Below are positions 10,212 through 19,168 of a stretch of DNA of 64,000 nucleotides, one piece after another. Numbering within the stretch: the first letter of the stretch is position 1; each line of letters begins with the position of its first letter. Origin of the DNA: an uncultured Clostridia bacterium (GTDB lineage: Bacteria > Bacillota > Clostridia > Peptostreptococcales > Anaerovoracaceae); the NCBI GenBank assembly GCA_944383465.1, contig CALWPQ010000025.1:1-64000 (forward strand), in the 5' to 3' direction. Made by a program: the position numbers and the translations under genes. The notes under the pieces are model-generated. The model made no database searches and was not told the origin of the DNA. It saw only the letters and a list, made by a program, of their open reading frames with translations.

Positions 10212-11249
10212 ATGGATTTAAATGAGAGAAAATTACGCATACTGCAAGCGATAATACACGATTTCATAATAACCGGCGAGCCGATTGGGTCCAGGACACT
10301 TTCCAAGAAGTTCGATATGGGCATAAGCCCGGCGACTATCAGAAACGAGATGGCGGACCTCGAAGAAATGGGTTTTTTGACACACCCGCATACATCTGCG
10401 GGACGTATACCGTCCGACAAAGGTTACAGGCTCTATGTAAACCACCTGATGCAAAAATACGAGTTGCCGGAAAAAGAAAAACAAATCATAGCGAGCAAGC
10501 TGACAAGTGATTTTAACGAGCTTGAGCAAACAATTGAAAAGGCGGCGGGACTGCTTTCTGAGATAACAAATCTCACATCGTTTGCGCTTACTCCTCAGCA
10601 AGACGAGGATGTTCTCAAATATATCAACATCCTGCCGGTCGATGAACGCACAGTTGTGCTTATGATAGTTGCTGAAAGCGGTAAAGTGTCCAACACGGCA
10701 CTCCGCATAAGCGTACCGTATTCAGAAGAAAATCTTGCGATTTTATCTAAAACGCTCACATACAATTACAGGGGCAAGACCATAAGCCAGGTACTCACAA
10801 GTGATATTATCAAGAATTTTGAAACCGATATCGAAGCGATGAGCAGGCTTGCGGAAAATATAATGCCTAATTTTATGAAAACGCTTGAAAATATGCTGAA
10901 TGTCGACCTCTATATGGCCGGTCAGACGAATATATTTTCAATTCCTGAGTTTAATGATATAGACAAAGCGAAGATGTTCCTGGAAATGCTGAGCAAGAAA
11001 GATGACCTCACACGGACGCTCGTAAACAGAGACGATGGTGTGATAATAACTATCGGAGATGAAAATTCGGAAGAAATTTTACCGGATTGCAGTCTTATTA
11101 CTGCGACATATCACATAGACGGCAAGCTTGTGGGTAAAATAGGGGTAATCGGACCTACGAGAATGAAATACGATGAAATAACATCAGTAGTCGAATTTGT
11201 TACAGAAAAACTGAACAGTACATTCAAGCTGCCTGAAGGAAAGGAGTAG
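10212..11249 (+). CDS. hrcA: Heat-inducible transcription repressor HrcA
   Basis: 345 residues, standard HrcA length. An N-terminal winged helix (about 1-75; ATIRNEMADLEEMGFLTHPHTSAGRIPSD spans the recognition helix and wing) is followed by a GAF-like/dimerisation region. HrcA is first in the operon, as in most Bacillota, directly behind a perfect CIRCE element. The ATG at 10212 has an AAGGAGACG ribosome-binding site. It represses this operon and probably groESL elsewhere. Confidence 0.98.
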   Translation: MDLNERKLRILQAIIHDFIITGEPIGSRTLSKKFDMGISPATIRNEMADLEEMGFLTHPHTSAGRIPSDKGYRLYVNHLMQKYELPEKEKQIIASKLTSDFNELEQTIEKAAGLLSEITNLTSFALTPQQDEDVLKYINILPVDERTVVLMIVAESGKVSNTALRISVPYSEENLAILSKTLTYNYRGKTISQVLTSDIIKNFETDIEAMSRLAENIMPNFMKTLENMLNVDLYMAGQTNIFSIPEFNDIDKAKMFLEMLSKKDDLTRTLVNRDDGVIITIGDENSEEILPDCSLITATYHIDGKLVGKIGVIGPTRMKYDEITSVVEFVTEKLNSTFKLPEGKE

Positions 11250-11266
11250 GAGGAGAAAATTAAAAA

Positions 11267-11911
11267 ATGGATAAGGAAATTAAAAAGGATATTGCGAACG
11301 AAGAAATAAAAGAAGAAACGGAAAATGAATGCAGCGGCAGTGACAAAGAAGAATGCAGCTGCGGTGCGGACAATAACGAAGAGACAAATACTAACTGCGG
11401 CGCGGAAAGCAATGATAAGAGCGGCAGCGAAAAAGCAGAAAATGTCGAAAATGAGGAAGCGGAAAGCGATGCTGAAATTGATGAACCGGCACCGGAAGAG
11501 CAGGAATGCGAATCCGAAAGGTACATGCGCCTGATGGCTGACTTCCAGAATTACAAGCGCAGAAGCGAAAAGGAGAGAAGCGATATTTACTCGTTTGCAA
11601 ACGAAAAAATAGTAAGCGAACTTCTTGCAGTAGCGGACAATTTTGAAAGAGCGCTCGCATCTGTCGATAAAAACGAGAGCTTTGTCAAAGGTATGGAAAT
11701 GATATTTAACCAGCTTATCGGTGTGATGACAAAGGCGGGAGTTGAGGAAATAAAGGCTCTTGGCGAAGATTTCGATCCTAATTTCCATAATGCCGTAATG
11801 GCTGAGGAAAGCAGTGAATATGAAAGCGGCAAGGTTACGGAAGTGCTGCAGAAAGGATACATCTTAAACGGCAAAGTAATAAGACCGAGTATGGTTAAAG
11901 TTGCAAATTAG
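11267..11911 (+). CDS. grpE: GrpE nucleotide exchange factor
   Basis: 214 residues. A long acidic, low-complexity N-terminus (about 1-80, rich in Glu, Asp, Ser and Cys) leads into the coiled-coil and beta-domain core: YMRLMADFQNYKRRSEKE, VADNFERAL, and the C-terminal signature around EEIKALGEDFDPNFHNAV. GrpE releases ADP from DnaK and acts as a thermosensor. The acidic Cys-containing N-terminal extension is longer than in many homologues. It starts 17 bases after hrcA with a GTAGGAGG ribosome-binding site. Confidence 0.97.
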   Translation: MDKEIKKDIANEEIKEETENECSGSDKEECSCGADNNEETNTNCGAESNDKSGSEKAENVENEEAESDAEIDEPAPEEQECESERYMRLMADFQNYKRRSEKERSDIYSFANEKIVSELLAVADNFERALASVDKNESFVKGMEMIFNQLIGVMTKAGVEEIKALGEDFDPNFHNAVMAEESSEYESGKVTEVLQKGYILNGKVIRPSMVKVAN

Positions 11912-12056
11912 AAGCGTGAAAATGCAAATTTGAATGTTATAAAGAGCAAGGCGTAAAAATCATAATGCGCCAGTTAAAACAGATAAAAACAAGAAATTGT
12001 TTTTAATAATAAAGTTAAATTTTAAATTAAGATAGAAACAGAAAGGAAGATGGATT

Positions 12057-13931
12057 ATGGGAAAGGTAATTGGTATAGACTTAGGAACAACTAACAGCTG
12101 CGTAGCAGTACTTGAAGGCGGAGAGCCTGTAGTAATTGCAAATGCGGAGGGCAACAGAACGACTCCGTCGGTAGTCGGATTTACAAAGGCAGGCGAAAGA
12201 CTTGTCGGTGAAACAGCAAAGAGGCAGGCAATAACAAATCCTGAAAGAACTATTGCGTCGATCAAGAGATATATGGGAACAGACCACACAGTTGAAATCG
12301 ACGGCAAGAAGTATACACCGCAGGATATATCAGCGATGATACTTGCAAAGCTCAAGGCTGATGCTGAAAGCTATCTCGGACAGAAGGTAACAGAGGCTGT
12401 AATTACGGTACCTGCATACTTCTCGGATGCGCAGAAGCAGGCGACAAAGGATGCAGGCAAGATCGCGGGCCTCGATGTAAAGAGAATTATCAACGAGCCG
12501 ACTGCGGCATCGCTCGCGTACGGACTCGATAAGGACGAAGCTTCGCATAAGATCCTCGTATACGACCTGGGCGGCGGTACATTCGATGTATCAATCCTCG
12601 AACTCGGAGATGGAGTGTTTGAAGTTCTGGCGACCAACGGTGACACGAAGCTCGGCGGAGATGACTTTGACGAAGCATTGATGAACTTTATGGCAGACTC
12701 GTTTGCCAAGGAAAACGGCGTAGATCTTAGAAACGATAAGATGGCAATGCAGAGACTTAAGGAAGCCGCAGAAAAAGCAAAGAAAGAGCTTTCGTCGGCA
12801 CAGACGACAAATGTAAATCTGCCGTTCATCACTGTAAATCAGGATGGACCGCTTCACCTTAATATGGACATTACAAGAGCTAAGTTCGATCAGCTGACAG
12901 CAGACCTTGTAAAGAGAACAATAGAGCCGATGAAGAAAGCGATGGCAGATGCAGGCGTTTCAAACTCGGACATCGCCAAGGTTATTCTCGTCGGCGGTTC
13001 AACAAGAATTCCGGCTGTCCAGGAAGCTGTAAAGAATATAACAGGTAAAGAGCCGTTCAAAGGTATCAATCCTGATGAATGCGTGGCGATCGGTGCGGCA
13101 ATCCAAGCAGGTGTGCTTACAGGCGAAGTCAATGATGTGCTGCTTCTCGATGTAACACCGCTGTCGCTTTCGATTGAAACACTTGGCGGCGTAGCGACAA
13201 AGCTGATTGAAAGAAATACGACAATTCCGACAAAAAAGAGCCAGATCTTCTCGACGGCTGCGGACAATCAGACTGCCGTAGACATTCATGTAATGCAGGG
13301 CGAGAGAGAAATGGCAGCGGGCAATATTACGCTCGGACGCTTCCAGCTTACAGGTATTCCTGCAGCTCCGCGCGGAGTTCCGCAGATTGAAGTTACATTT
13401 GATATCGACGCTAACGGTATTGTAAATGTATCGGCAAAAGACCTCGGAACCGGCAAGAGCCAGAACATAACGATAACATCTTCAACTAAGCTTTCGGAGG
13501 ACGAAATAAAAGCCAAGGTAAAAGAAGCAGAGCAGTACGCCGAAGAAGATAAGAAGAGAAAGGAAGAAGTCGAAATCAGAAACAGAGCAGAAACTCTTGT
13601 ATATGAGACGGAGAAGTCGCTTAAGGAGATTGACGCAAGCCTTACAGAGGATGAGAAAACGGCGATAAACACAGCTAAGGACGAACTTTCAAAGGCGCTT
13701 GAAGGTACAGATATCGAGGATATCAAAGACAAAACTGAAAAACTTACAGAACAGTTCCACACTATTTCTACAAAGCTCTATCAGCAGGCACAGGCAAACG
13801 GTGCAGCTGGCGGATTCGATCCAAACAATATGGGTGCGGCAGGCGCAGCAAGCGGCGAAGCGCAGAGTGCGCCGAATGACAATGTTGTAGACGCTGACTT
13901 TGAAGTAGTTGACGACGAAGAAAATAAATAA
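12057..13931 (+). CDS. dnaK: Chaperone DnaK (Hsp70)
   Basis: 624 residues. The nucleotide-binding domain starts [14 protein letters not shown] and carries [12 protein letters not shown] and [11 protein letters not shown]. The substrate-binding domain begins after the linker [16 protein letters not shown]. The C-terminal lid ends in an acidic tail ([13 protein letters not shown]), as usual. It is an ATP-driven chaperone working with DnaJ and GrpE. A 145-base gap separates it from grpE; no terminator or promoter was recognised in that gap, so it is read as part of the hrcA operon. The ATG follows an AGAAAGGAAGATGG ribosome-binding region. Confidence 0.98.
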   Translation: MGKVIGIDLGTTNSCVAVLEGGEPVVIANAEGNRTTPSVVGFTKAGERLVGETAKRQAITNPERTIASIKRYMGTDHTVEIDGKKYTPQDISAMILAKLKADAESYLGQKVTEAVITVPAYFSDAQKQATKDAGKIAGLDVKRIINEPTAASLAYGLDKDEASHKILVYDLGGGTFDVSILELGDGVFEVLATNGDTKLGGDDFDEALMNFMADSFAKENGVDLRNDKMAMQRLKEAAEKAKKELSSAQTTNVNLPFITVNQDGPLHLNMDITRAKFDQLTADLVKRTIEPMKKAMADAGVSNSDIAKVILVGGSTRIPAVQEAVKNITGKEPFKGINPDECVAIGAAIQAGVLTGEVNDVLLLDVTPLSLSIETLGGVATKLIERNTTIPTKKSQIFSTAADNQTAVDIHVMQGEREMAAGNITLGRFQLTGIPAAPRGVPQIEVTFDIDANGIVNVSAKDLGTGKSQNITITSSTKLSEDEIKAKVKEAEQYAEEDKKRKEEVEIRNRAETLVYETEKSLKEIDASLTEDEKTAINTAKDELSKALEGTDIEDIKDKTEKLTEQFHTISTKLYQQAQANGAAGGFDPNNMGAAGAASGEAQSAPNDNVVDADFEVVDDEENK

Positions 13932-13951
13932 AAAGGAAAATAAGAAATCCA

Positions 13952-15112
13952 ATGGCAGAAAAAAGGGATTACTATGAAGTCCTGGGGCTCCAAAAAGGAG
14001 CGAGTGAGGATGAAATAAAAAAAGCTTTCCGCAAGATGGCTATGAAGTATCATCCTGACAGGAACCCGGGAGATAAAGACGCGGAAGAAAAATTTAAAGA
14101 AGTAAACGAGGCATACAGTATTCTTTCCGATCCGGATAAGAAAAATAAGTACGACAGATTCGGGCATGCGGGTGTAGACCCGAATGCCGGATTTGGCGGC
14201 GGAGCAGGATTCGGAGGCTTTGGCGGTGGCTTCAGCGGAACTGGCGGTTTCGAGGATATCTTTGATATGTTCGGAGGTATGTTCGGCGGCGGCTACGGAC
14301 AGAACACGAGAAGAAGAAACGGCCCGATGAAAGGGCGTGATGTTCAGAAAGCTGTGACTGTTACATTTGAAGAAGCCGCGTTTGGAGTTAAAAAACAGAT
14401 AAAGCTCAATAAATATGTAGAGTGCAGTACCTGCCACGGCAGCGGTGCGGCTCCGGGAACATCAAAGAAAACCTGTCCTCACTGCAATGGAAGCGGTCAG
14501 GTATATACTACGCAGAGAACACCTCTCGGCCAGTTTCAGAGCGTTTCTACGTGCCAGCATTGCGGCGGCATGGGTGAAATCATAGAGACGCCTTGCGAAA
14601 CCTGTGGCGGTACAGGCAGGGTTAGAAAAGATGTAACCATATCGGTCGATATTCCGGCGGGAGTTGACAATGATTCGGTTGTCTCGATAAAAGGACAGGG
14701 CGAGCCGGGCACAAACGGCGGACCTGCGGGAGATCTTTACATCGTAATATCGGTAAAGCCGCACAAGCTTTTTAATCGCCGCGGTAACGATCTGTACCTC
14801 GACATTCCTATTACATTTGCCCAGGCGTCGCTCGGTGATGATATAACTGTACCTACGCTTAGCGAAAAGGTAACATATAAAATCCCTGCGGGAACACAGC
14901 CTGATACTACATTCAGATTAAAAGGAAAAGGCATTGCCAATGTGCGTACGGGAAGACCGGGAGACCTTTATGTAAAGGTTAAACTCGAAATCCCGACAAA
15001 GCTTTCAGGCAAGCAGAAGAAAGCAATCGAAGAGATGAACAAAGCTCTCGGCGCTGAATGCTACCAAAAGAAAAAAGGCTTTGCCGAAACGGTAAAAGAA
15101 CTGTTCAAATAA
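13952..15112 (+). CDS. dnaJ: Chaperone DnaJ (Hsp40)
   Basis: 386 residues with the full type I layout: J domain (1-70, with the HPD triad in KYHPDRNPG), Gly/Phe-rich linker (about 75-115), and a zinc-finger region with four CxxCxGxG repeats ([32 protein letters not shown]). The third repeat has Met in place of the usual central residue. Two beta-barrel substrate-binding domains follow. DnaJ stimulates DnaK ATP hydrolysis and delivers clients. It is the last gene of the operon, 20 bases after dnaK, and is followed by a terminator. Confidence 0.98.
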   Translation: MAEKRDYYEVLGLQKGASEDEIKKAFRKMAMKYHPDRNPGDKDAEEKFKEVNEAYSILSDPDKKNKYDRFGHAGVDPNAGFGGGAGFGGFGGGFSGTGGFEDIFDMFGGMFGGGYGQNTRRRNGPMKGRDVQKAVTVTFEEAAFGVKKQIKLNKYVECSTCHGSGAAPGTSKKTCPHCNGSGQVYTTQRTPLGQFQSVSTCQHCGGMGEIIETPCETCGGTGRVRKDVTISVDIPAGVDNDSVVSIKGQGEPGTNGGPAGDLYIVISVKPHKLFNRRGNDLYLDIPITFAQASLGDDITVPTLSEKVTYKIPAGTQPDTTFRLKGKGIANVRTGRPGDLYVKVKLEIPTKLSGKQKKAIEEMNKALGAECYQKKKGFAETVKELFK

Positions 15113-15117
15113 ATAAA

Positions 15118-15149
15118 AAATCCTCCGTACAGCCGGAGGATTTTTTATT
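15118..15149 (+). terminator. Terminator of the hrcA-grpE-dnaK-dnaJ operon
   Basis: AATCCTCCG (to 15127), a six-base loop TACAGC, then CGGAGGATT from 15134 running into six or more T's. It begins six bases after the dnaJ stop. Confidence 0.93.
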
Positions 15150-15280
15150 TAACATTAGATATGCGGAGATGATAAATATTGCATTTTAATTTTTAAAGGG
15201 GTAGAATATGTTTGTAATATTCAGATATCTATTGCGATATAATCGAATATTATAGTTTACACAGAAAAGAGGTAAATAAT

Positions 15281-15817
15281 ATGAACAAATATGCAGGAAC
15301 GAAAACGGAAAAAAATCTAATGGAAGCTTTTGCGGGTGAATCGGAGGCGAGAAATAAGTATACATATTTTGCTTCTGTGGCCAAGAAAGAGGGATATGAA
15401 CAGATGTCAGCAATCTTTCTGAAGACAGCTGAGAATGAAAAAGAGCACGCAAAAATGTGGTTTAAAGAGCTCGAGGGAATTGGAAATACCAAAGATAATC
15501 TTGAGGCTGCCGCAGATGGAGAAAATTATGAGTGGACGGATATGTACGATAGGTTTGCAAAGACTGCAGAAGAAGAGGGATTTCCTGAGCTTGCGGCAAA
15601 ATTCAGAGCGGTAGGCGCAATCGAAAAGCATCATGAGGAGCGTTACCGCGCGCTTATCAGCAATATAGAGACATCAAAGGTATTTGAGAAGAGCGAAGTC
15701 AAGGTTTGGGAATGCAGAAACTGCGGACATATAGTGGTGGGAACAAAAGCGCCTCAAATGTGCCCTGTATGCCTGCATCCGCAGAGCTATTTTGAGATAA
15801 GCGAAGCGAATTATTAG
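15281..15817 (+). CDS. rbr: Rubrerythrin
   Basis: 178 residues. An N-terminal ferritin-like four-helix domain carries the di-iron ligands (E in [18 protein letters not shown], and E/H in [10 protein letters not shown]). A C-terminal rubredoxin domain has two CxxC pairs (ECRNCGHIV and MCPVCLHP) for a single Fe(SCys)4 site. It reduces hydrogen peroxide to water in the cytoplasm of anaerobes using electrons from NAD(P)H-linked rubredoxin systems. It is a single gene, with an AGAGGTAAATAAT ribosome-binding region and its own terminator, which suggests independent (possibly PerR-type) control; no PerR box was confidently read. Confidence 0.96.
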   Translation: MNKYAGTKTEKNLMEAFAGESEARNKYTYFASVAKKEGYEQMSAIFLKTAENEKEHAKMWFKELEGIGNTKDNLEAAADGENYEWTDMYDRFAKTAEEEGFPELAAKFRAVGAIEKHHEERYRALISNIETSKVFEKSEVKVWECRNCGHIVVGTKAPQMCPVCLHPQSYFEISEANY

Positions 15818-15841
15818 AAATAATCATGTAAAAGTTACAAA

Positions 15842-15871
15842 AATCCTCCGGAGAATCGGAGGATTTTTTAG
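15842..15871 (+). terminator. Terminator of rbr
   Basis: AATCCTCCG (15842-15850), loop GAGAAT, CGGAGGATT (15857-15865), then a T-run. The stem is the same as that of the dnaJ terminator about 720 bases upstream. Confidence 0.93.
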
Positions 15872-16145
15872 TATGAAGAAAATGACGATAAAAGCATAAA
15901 GTGCATATGAAAAGCGATATTTAACATAGTAGATATAAAGTATCTGTACAGGGGCAGCAGACGTTAAGTGGCCGTAAATATTGAAAAAAACAGGTGTATA
16001 TGATATAATAAATCAAATAGTTTTACCGGTAAATATATTATGCTTTATAGAGGAAAATTTATAACGCGCGGAATATCATTGGAAATGAATTTGAGAAAGC
16101 AGCTATAAATAGAAATTTTTAATATAGATGCAAGGGGAGAGGAAA

Positions 16146-16913
16146 ATGAAAACACTTTATTTGGACTGTAAAAATGGTGTATGTGCAGATATGATAATAT
16201 CGGGCCTGCGCGCACTCGGCGCGGAGACAGAAGCGGGATTTGAAGAGGATATGTCGCAGCTTATCCACAGAGTAATAGAGCATGGAGAGTATGAACAGGG
16301 TGATCATCACGAATCAGGTGAGAGTGAGCATTGCTGCAATGCTGGAGCTCATCACGCTCATGGTGATGAAAAGGGTCATTTGCATCATTTGCATTCTCAC
16401 GGCGTTTCGTATGCGGCGATAAAAGAGGTGCTTGGGCGCGCGCCGATGACCGAAAGTGCAAAACAGACAGCGCAGAAGATTTACGAAACGATTGCGCGCG
16501 CCGAAGCAAGGGTACATAAGGCCACCCTCGAAACTGTGCATTTTCACGAAGTCGGCAGGGCCGAAGCGATAATCAATATCGCCAAAGCAGCGGCGATGCT
16601 TGATAGTATGGGTGTTGATAAGATAGTCTGTTCCGAGGTGTGTGATGGATGCGGCACTATCGAATGCAGCCACGGTATCATTCCTGTACCCGTACCTGCG
16701 GTAAAGGCAATGATGGACAGCTGCGATTATGTTTTTAAGACAGAGCCTGTCAGCACAGAGCTTGTGACGCCGAGCGGTCTTGGTATGCTTATAGGTATGG
16801 GAGCAGAGTGCGCACCGCGGCCTGAGGGCAGTATCATTGCAAAAGGTATTGGTTATGGCGGACGCGATACAGGCCGCGGTGGTATGGAAATTTATATTAT
16901 AGAGGAAGAGTAA
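16146..16913 (+). CDS. LarC-like protein, N-terminal half only
   Basis: About 255 residues resembling the first half of LarC, the CTP-dependent enzyme that inserts nickel into the pincer cofactor of lactate racemase and relatives. Matching features are the opening MKTLYLDC, the block ETVHFHEVGRAEAIINIAKAA, the segment SHGIIPVPVPA and the ending GIGYGGRDTGRG. A His-rich loop at about 54-86 (many HH and HxH pairs, with two Cys) could bind nickel or another metal. Full LarC is about 400 residues; the C-terminal part is missing, and no larA, larB or larE lies nearby. The usual GAAGDM near the start is GVCADM here. The start is set at 16146 because AGGGGAGAGG lies between it and an upstream in-frame ATG at 16128. 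The patatin gene follows after one base. Confidence 0.75.
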   Translation: MKTLYLDCKNGVCADMIISGLRALGAETEAGFEEDMSQLIHRVIEHGEYEQGDHHESGESEHCCNAGAHHAHGDEKGHLHHLHSHGVSYAAIKEVLGRAPMTESAKQTAQKIYETIARAEARVHKATLETVHFHEVGRAEAIINIAKAAAMLDSMGVDKIVCSEVCDGCGTIECSHGIIPVPVPAVKAMMDSCDYVFKTEPVSTELVTPSGLGMLIGMGAECAPRPEGSIIAKGIGYGGRDTGRGGMEIYIIEEE

Positions 16914-16914
16914 A

Positions 16915-17757
16915 ATGAGAGTAGGTCTTGTCCTTGAGGGCGGTGCTATGCGTGGAATGTACACCGCCGGAGTTATAGATGTGTTTTTGGATAATGAGAT
17001 AAAGGTTGATGGCATTGTCGGCGTTTCAGCGGGGGCACTGTTCGGCGTGAACTACGCCTCAGGTCAGCACGGCAGGGTCATTCGTTACAATAAAAAATAC
17101 TGTGCTGACAAGCGCTATATGGGCTTTCATTCATTTCTGACCACGGGAAATATCATAAACTGTGATTTTGCGTATTACGAGGTGCCGCTTGCGCTCGATC
17201 CGTTTGATGACGAGGCCTTCCAAAAGTCAGGAGTTGATTTTTATGCCGTTGTTACAAATGTGGAAACAGGAGAGGCAGAGTATATAAAAATTGAGAACAC
17301 GATTAGACAGCTCGAAGTATTCCGCGCGACTTCCGCTATGCCTTTTCTCTCGGAAATAATAGAAATTGAAGGGAAGAAATATCTCGACGGCGGTATTTCC
17401 GACAGTATTCCCGTGGAAAAATGCAGAGAGCTCGGATATGACAAAATTATAGTCGTGCTCACAAGGCCACTTGATTACAGAAAGAAAAAGCACAGCGGCA
17501 CGCCTGCCCGGATAAAATACGCCGGGTACCCTAAATTTGCTGAGGCTATAAACAGCAGATATGCGAGGTACAATGAGGCGCTCGATAAAATCTCGGAAAT
17601 GGAAGAGCGCGGTGAAATATTTGTCATAAGACCGTCAAGGACGGTAAATATAAAGCGTGTTGAAAAGGATGCCGAAAAGCTCCAGGAAATGTACGATTTA
17701 GGAGTTAGAGACTGCAGTGATTCGCTATTGGCGCTTCGCGCATACCTAAATAAATAA
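16915..17757 (+). CDS. Patatin-like phospholipase family protein
   Basis: 280 residues. The patatin fold is shown by the oxyanion loop EGGAMRGMYTAGV at the N-terminus, the nucleophile elbow GVSAG (Ser near 43), and the catalytic-dyad Asp in YLDGGISDSIP. These proteins are serine acyl hydrolases acting on lipid acyl groups; the YjjU-type bacterial members have no firmly known substrate. No signal peptide is present, so it should be cytoplasmic. It begins one base after the LarC-like gene stop codon and is probably translated with it. Confidence 0.88.
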   Translation: MRVGLVLEGGAMRGMYTAGVIDVFLDNEIKVDGIVGVSAGALFGVNYASGQHGRVIRYNKKYCADKRYMGFHSFLTTGNIINCDFAYYEVPLALDPFDDEAFQKSGVDFYAVVTNVETGEAEYIKIENTIRQLEVFRATSAMPFLSEIIEIEGKKYLDGGISDSIPVEKCRELGYDKIIVVLTRPLDYRKKKHSGTPARIKYAGYPKFAEAINSRYARYNEALDKISEMEERGEIFVIRPSRTVNIKRVEKDAEKLQEMYDLGVRDCSDSLLALRAYLNK

Positions 17758-17807
17758 ATAAATAACCCAAAAGAATTATATTTACTGGAAGCTGAGATGA
17801 TTATTAA

Positions 17808-18629
17808 ATGAAAAAATATTTACCGGCACTGATTTTATTTGCAGTATTTGAAACATTAGCCGTATTTTTGTGGCTTGCTAAGGGTAATTTGTTTTATCTT
17901 TTCAATTTTACATATATAGGAGCGTGCTTGGCTTCAGGACTTACACTTTTTGCGTATGGAAACAAAAGTGCAAGAAGGCTTGTGCAGCTCGCGGTCGGAT
18001 CATATATGCTTATCTATCTCGGCCTTATTTGCCGCGAGAATATGCAGATTGAAGGGTTTTGGTACTATTTATTTCTCGGTACATTTGAGGCCGCATTTAT
18101 TCACTATGCCGCAGCTAAGATATTCGGACCGCTTATTTTTGGAAGAGGGTTTTGCGGCTATGCCTGCTGGACAGCGATGGTGCTTGATTTTCTGCCTTAT
18201 AAAAAGCCGCAAGCGCAGAGAAAAAACTGGGGATTTATTCGCTATTTTACATTTATTATGGCGTTTGCACTCGTATGCGGGCTGTTTATCGCACAGACAA
18301 TAGATATTGAAAAAATTATGTTTTGGCTTTTTATTACCGGAAATTTTCTGTATTACGCAGTTGGAATATGGCTTGCCGTGCGGCTCAAAGATAATAGAGC
18401 GTTTTGCAAATACATTTGTCCGGTAACTGTATTTCTTAAACCGTTAAGTTATTTTTCGGTGCTGCGCGTGCACTGTGATGAGAAGATGTGCGTAAACTGT
18501 GGAAAATGCCTTGAAGTTTGCCCTATGGATGTTGAAGTGAATAGGGAAACACGAAAGCGGAAAAACGGTACCGAGTGTATTTTATGTTATAATTGTGTAA
18601 AGGTGTGTCCTAAAAATGCGCTTAGTTGA
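17808..18629 (+). CDS. Membrane-bound 4Fe-4S protein, NapH/YccM-like
   Basis: 273 residues. Five or six hydrophobic segments fill the first 200 residues. Between them are the conserved membrane motifs FGRGFCGYACWT and FCKYICPVTVFLKP, typical of the NapH/NosR/RdxA-type ferredoxin-like family. The C-terminus carries two 4Fe-4S clusters (CVNCGKCLEVCP and CILCYNCVKVCP). Such proteins pass electrons across or along the membrane to partner reductases. No partner enzyme gene is next to it, so the pathway is unknown. The ATG at 17808 has only a weak ribosome-binding region. Confidence 0.8.
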   Translation: MKKYLPALILFAVFETLAVFLWLAKGNLFYLFNFTYIGACLASGLTLFAYGNKSARRLVQLAVGSYMLIYLGLICRENMQIEGFWYYLFLGTFEAAFIHYAAAKIFGPLIFGRGFCGYACWTAMVLDFLPYKKPQAQRKNWGFIRYFTFIMAFALVCGLFIAQTIDIEKIMFWLFITGNFLYYAVGIWLAVRLKDNRAFCKYICPVTVFLKPLSYFSVLRVHCDEKMCVNCGKCLEVCPMDVEVNRETRKRKNGTECILCYNCVKVCPKNALS

Positions 18630-18687
18630 GATTTTTAATTATTGGTCGCGCGCTTGAAAAAAGCAAAGGAAATTTTCTTTTATGAAT

Positions 18688-18716
18688 TTGACATTTATCC
18701 GCAGATGTTGTAAACT
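18688..18716 (+). promoter_or_regulatory. Promoter of the valS T-box transcript
   Basis: TTGACA (18688-18693), 17 bases, TAAACT (18711-18716). Transcription would start about 30 bases ahead of the T-box stem I. Confidence 0.65.
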
Positions 18717-18752
18717 AAAGCATAAGTGATTTTTAAAATTAAATCTTATAAA

Positions 18753-19015
18753 AACGATGACGAAGAGGAGTAAAAAAGCAGGCTCAACAGAGAGGACGGC
18801 TCGCGGCTGAAAGGCTGTCCGGAGAAACCACTTTTTGAAGGTTGCTTCCGAGTTTTATTTTCAAATGAGTGCTGCAGAATCTGAAGCGCGAGAATTGAAG
18901 AGGCATGATGCAGAAGCATCACAGTCTGCCGGAGGAGCGTGCGCAGTCAGGTTTGCGGAATAAAGGTGGTACCGCGGAAATATTCCGTCCTTTAATTATC
19001 AAAGGACGGTTTTTT
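18753..19015 (+). promoter_or_regulatory. T-box leader (tRNA-Val-sensing) with terminator
   Basis: A T-box riboregulator. It holds the stem I start (GAAGAGGAGTA near 18761), the AGAGAGG element, and the T-box sequence AAGGTGGTACCGCGG (about 18963-18977), whose bulge pairs with an uncharged tRNA acceptor end. A factor-independent terminator follows: CCGTCCTTT (18985-18993) paired with AAAGGACGG (19001-19009), then T6. Uncharged tRNA would favour the antiterminator and switch on the downstream valyl-tRNA synthetase. A GTT codon at 18852-18854, on the 3' side of a possible specifier loop closed by AAGCA/TGCTT, is a candidate valine specifier; that detail is tentative. Confidence 0.93.
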
Positions 19016-19168
19016 ATTTGCAAAAAAGCTGCAAATGGCAGAAATAGGAAGCATTGGGAAATAGCTAAGTGCTAAGCAAAGCTAAGCGTAAAATCGAAAT
19101 AAAAATGTTTTATAAATCGGTAAATGCAGGGAAAAGAGCATTTGCAGCAGTAAAGGAGAAAGAGTAAA

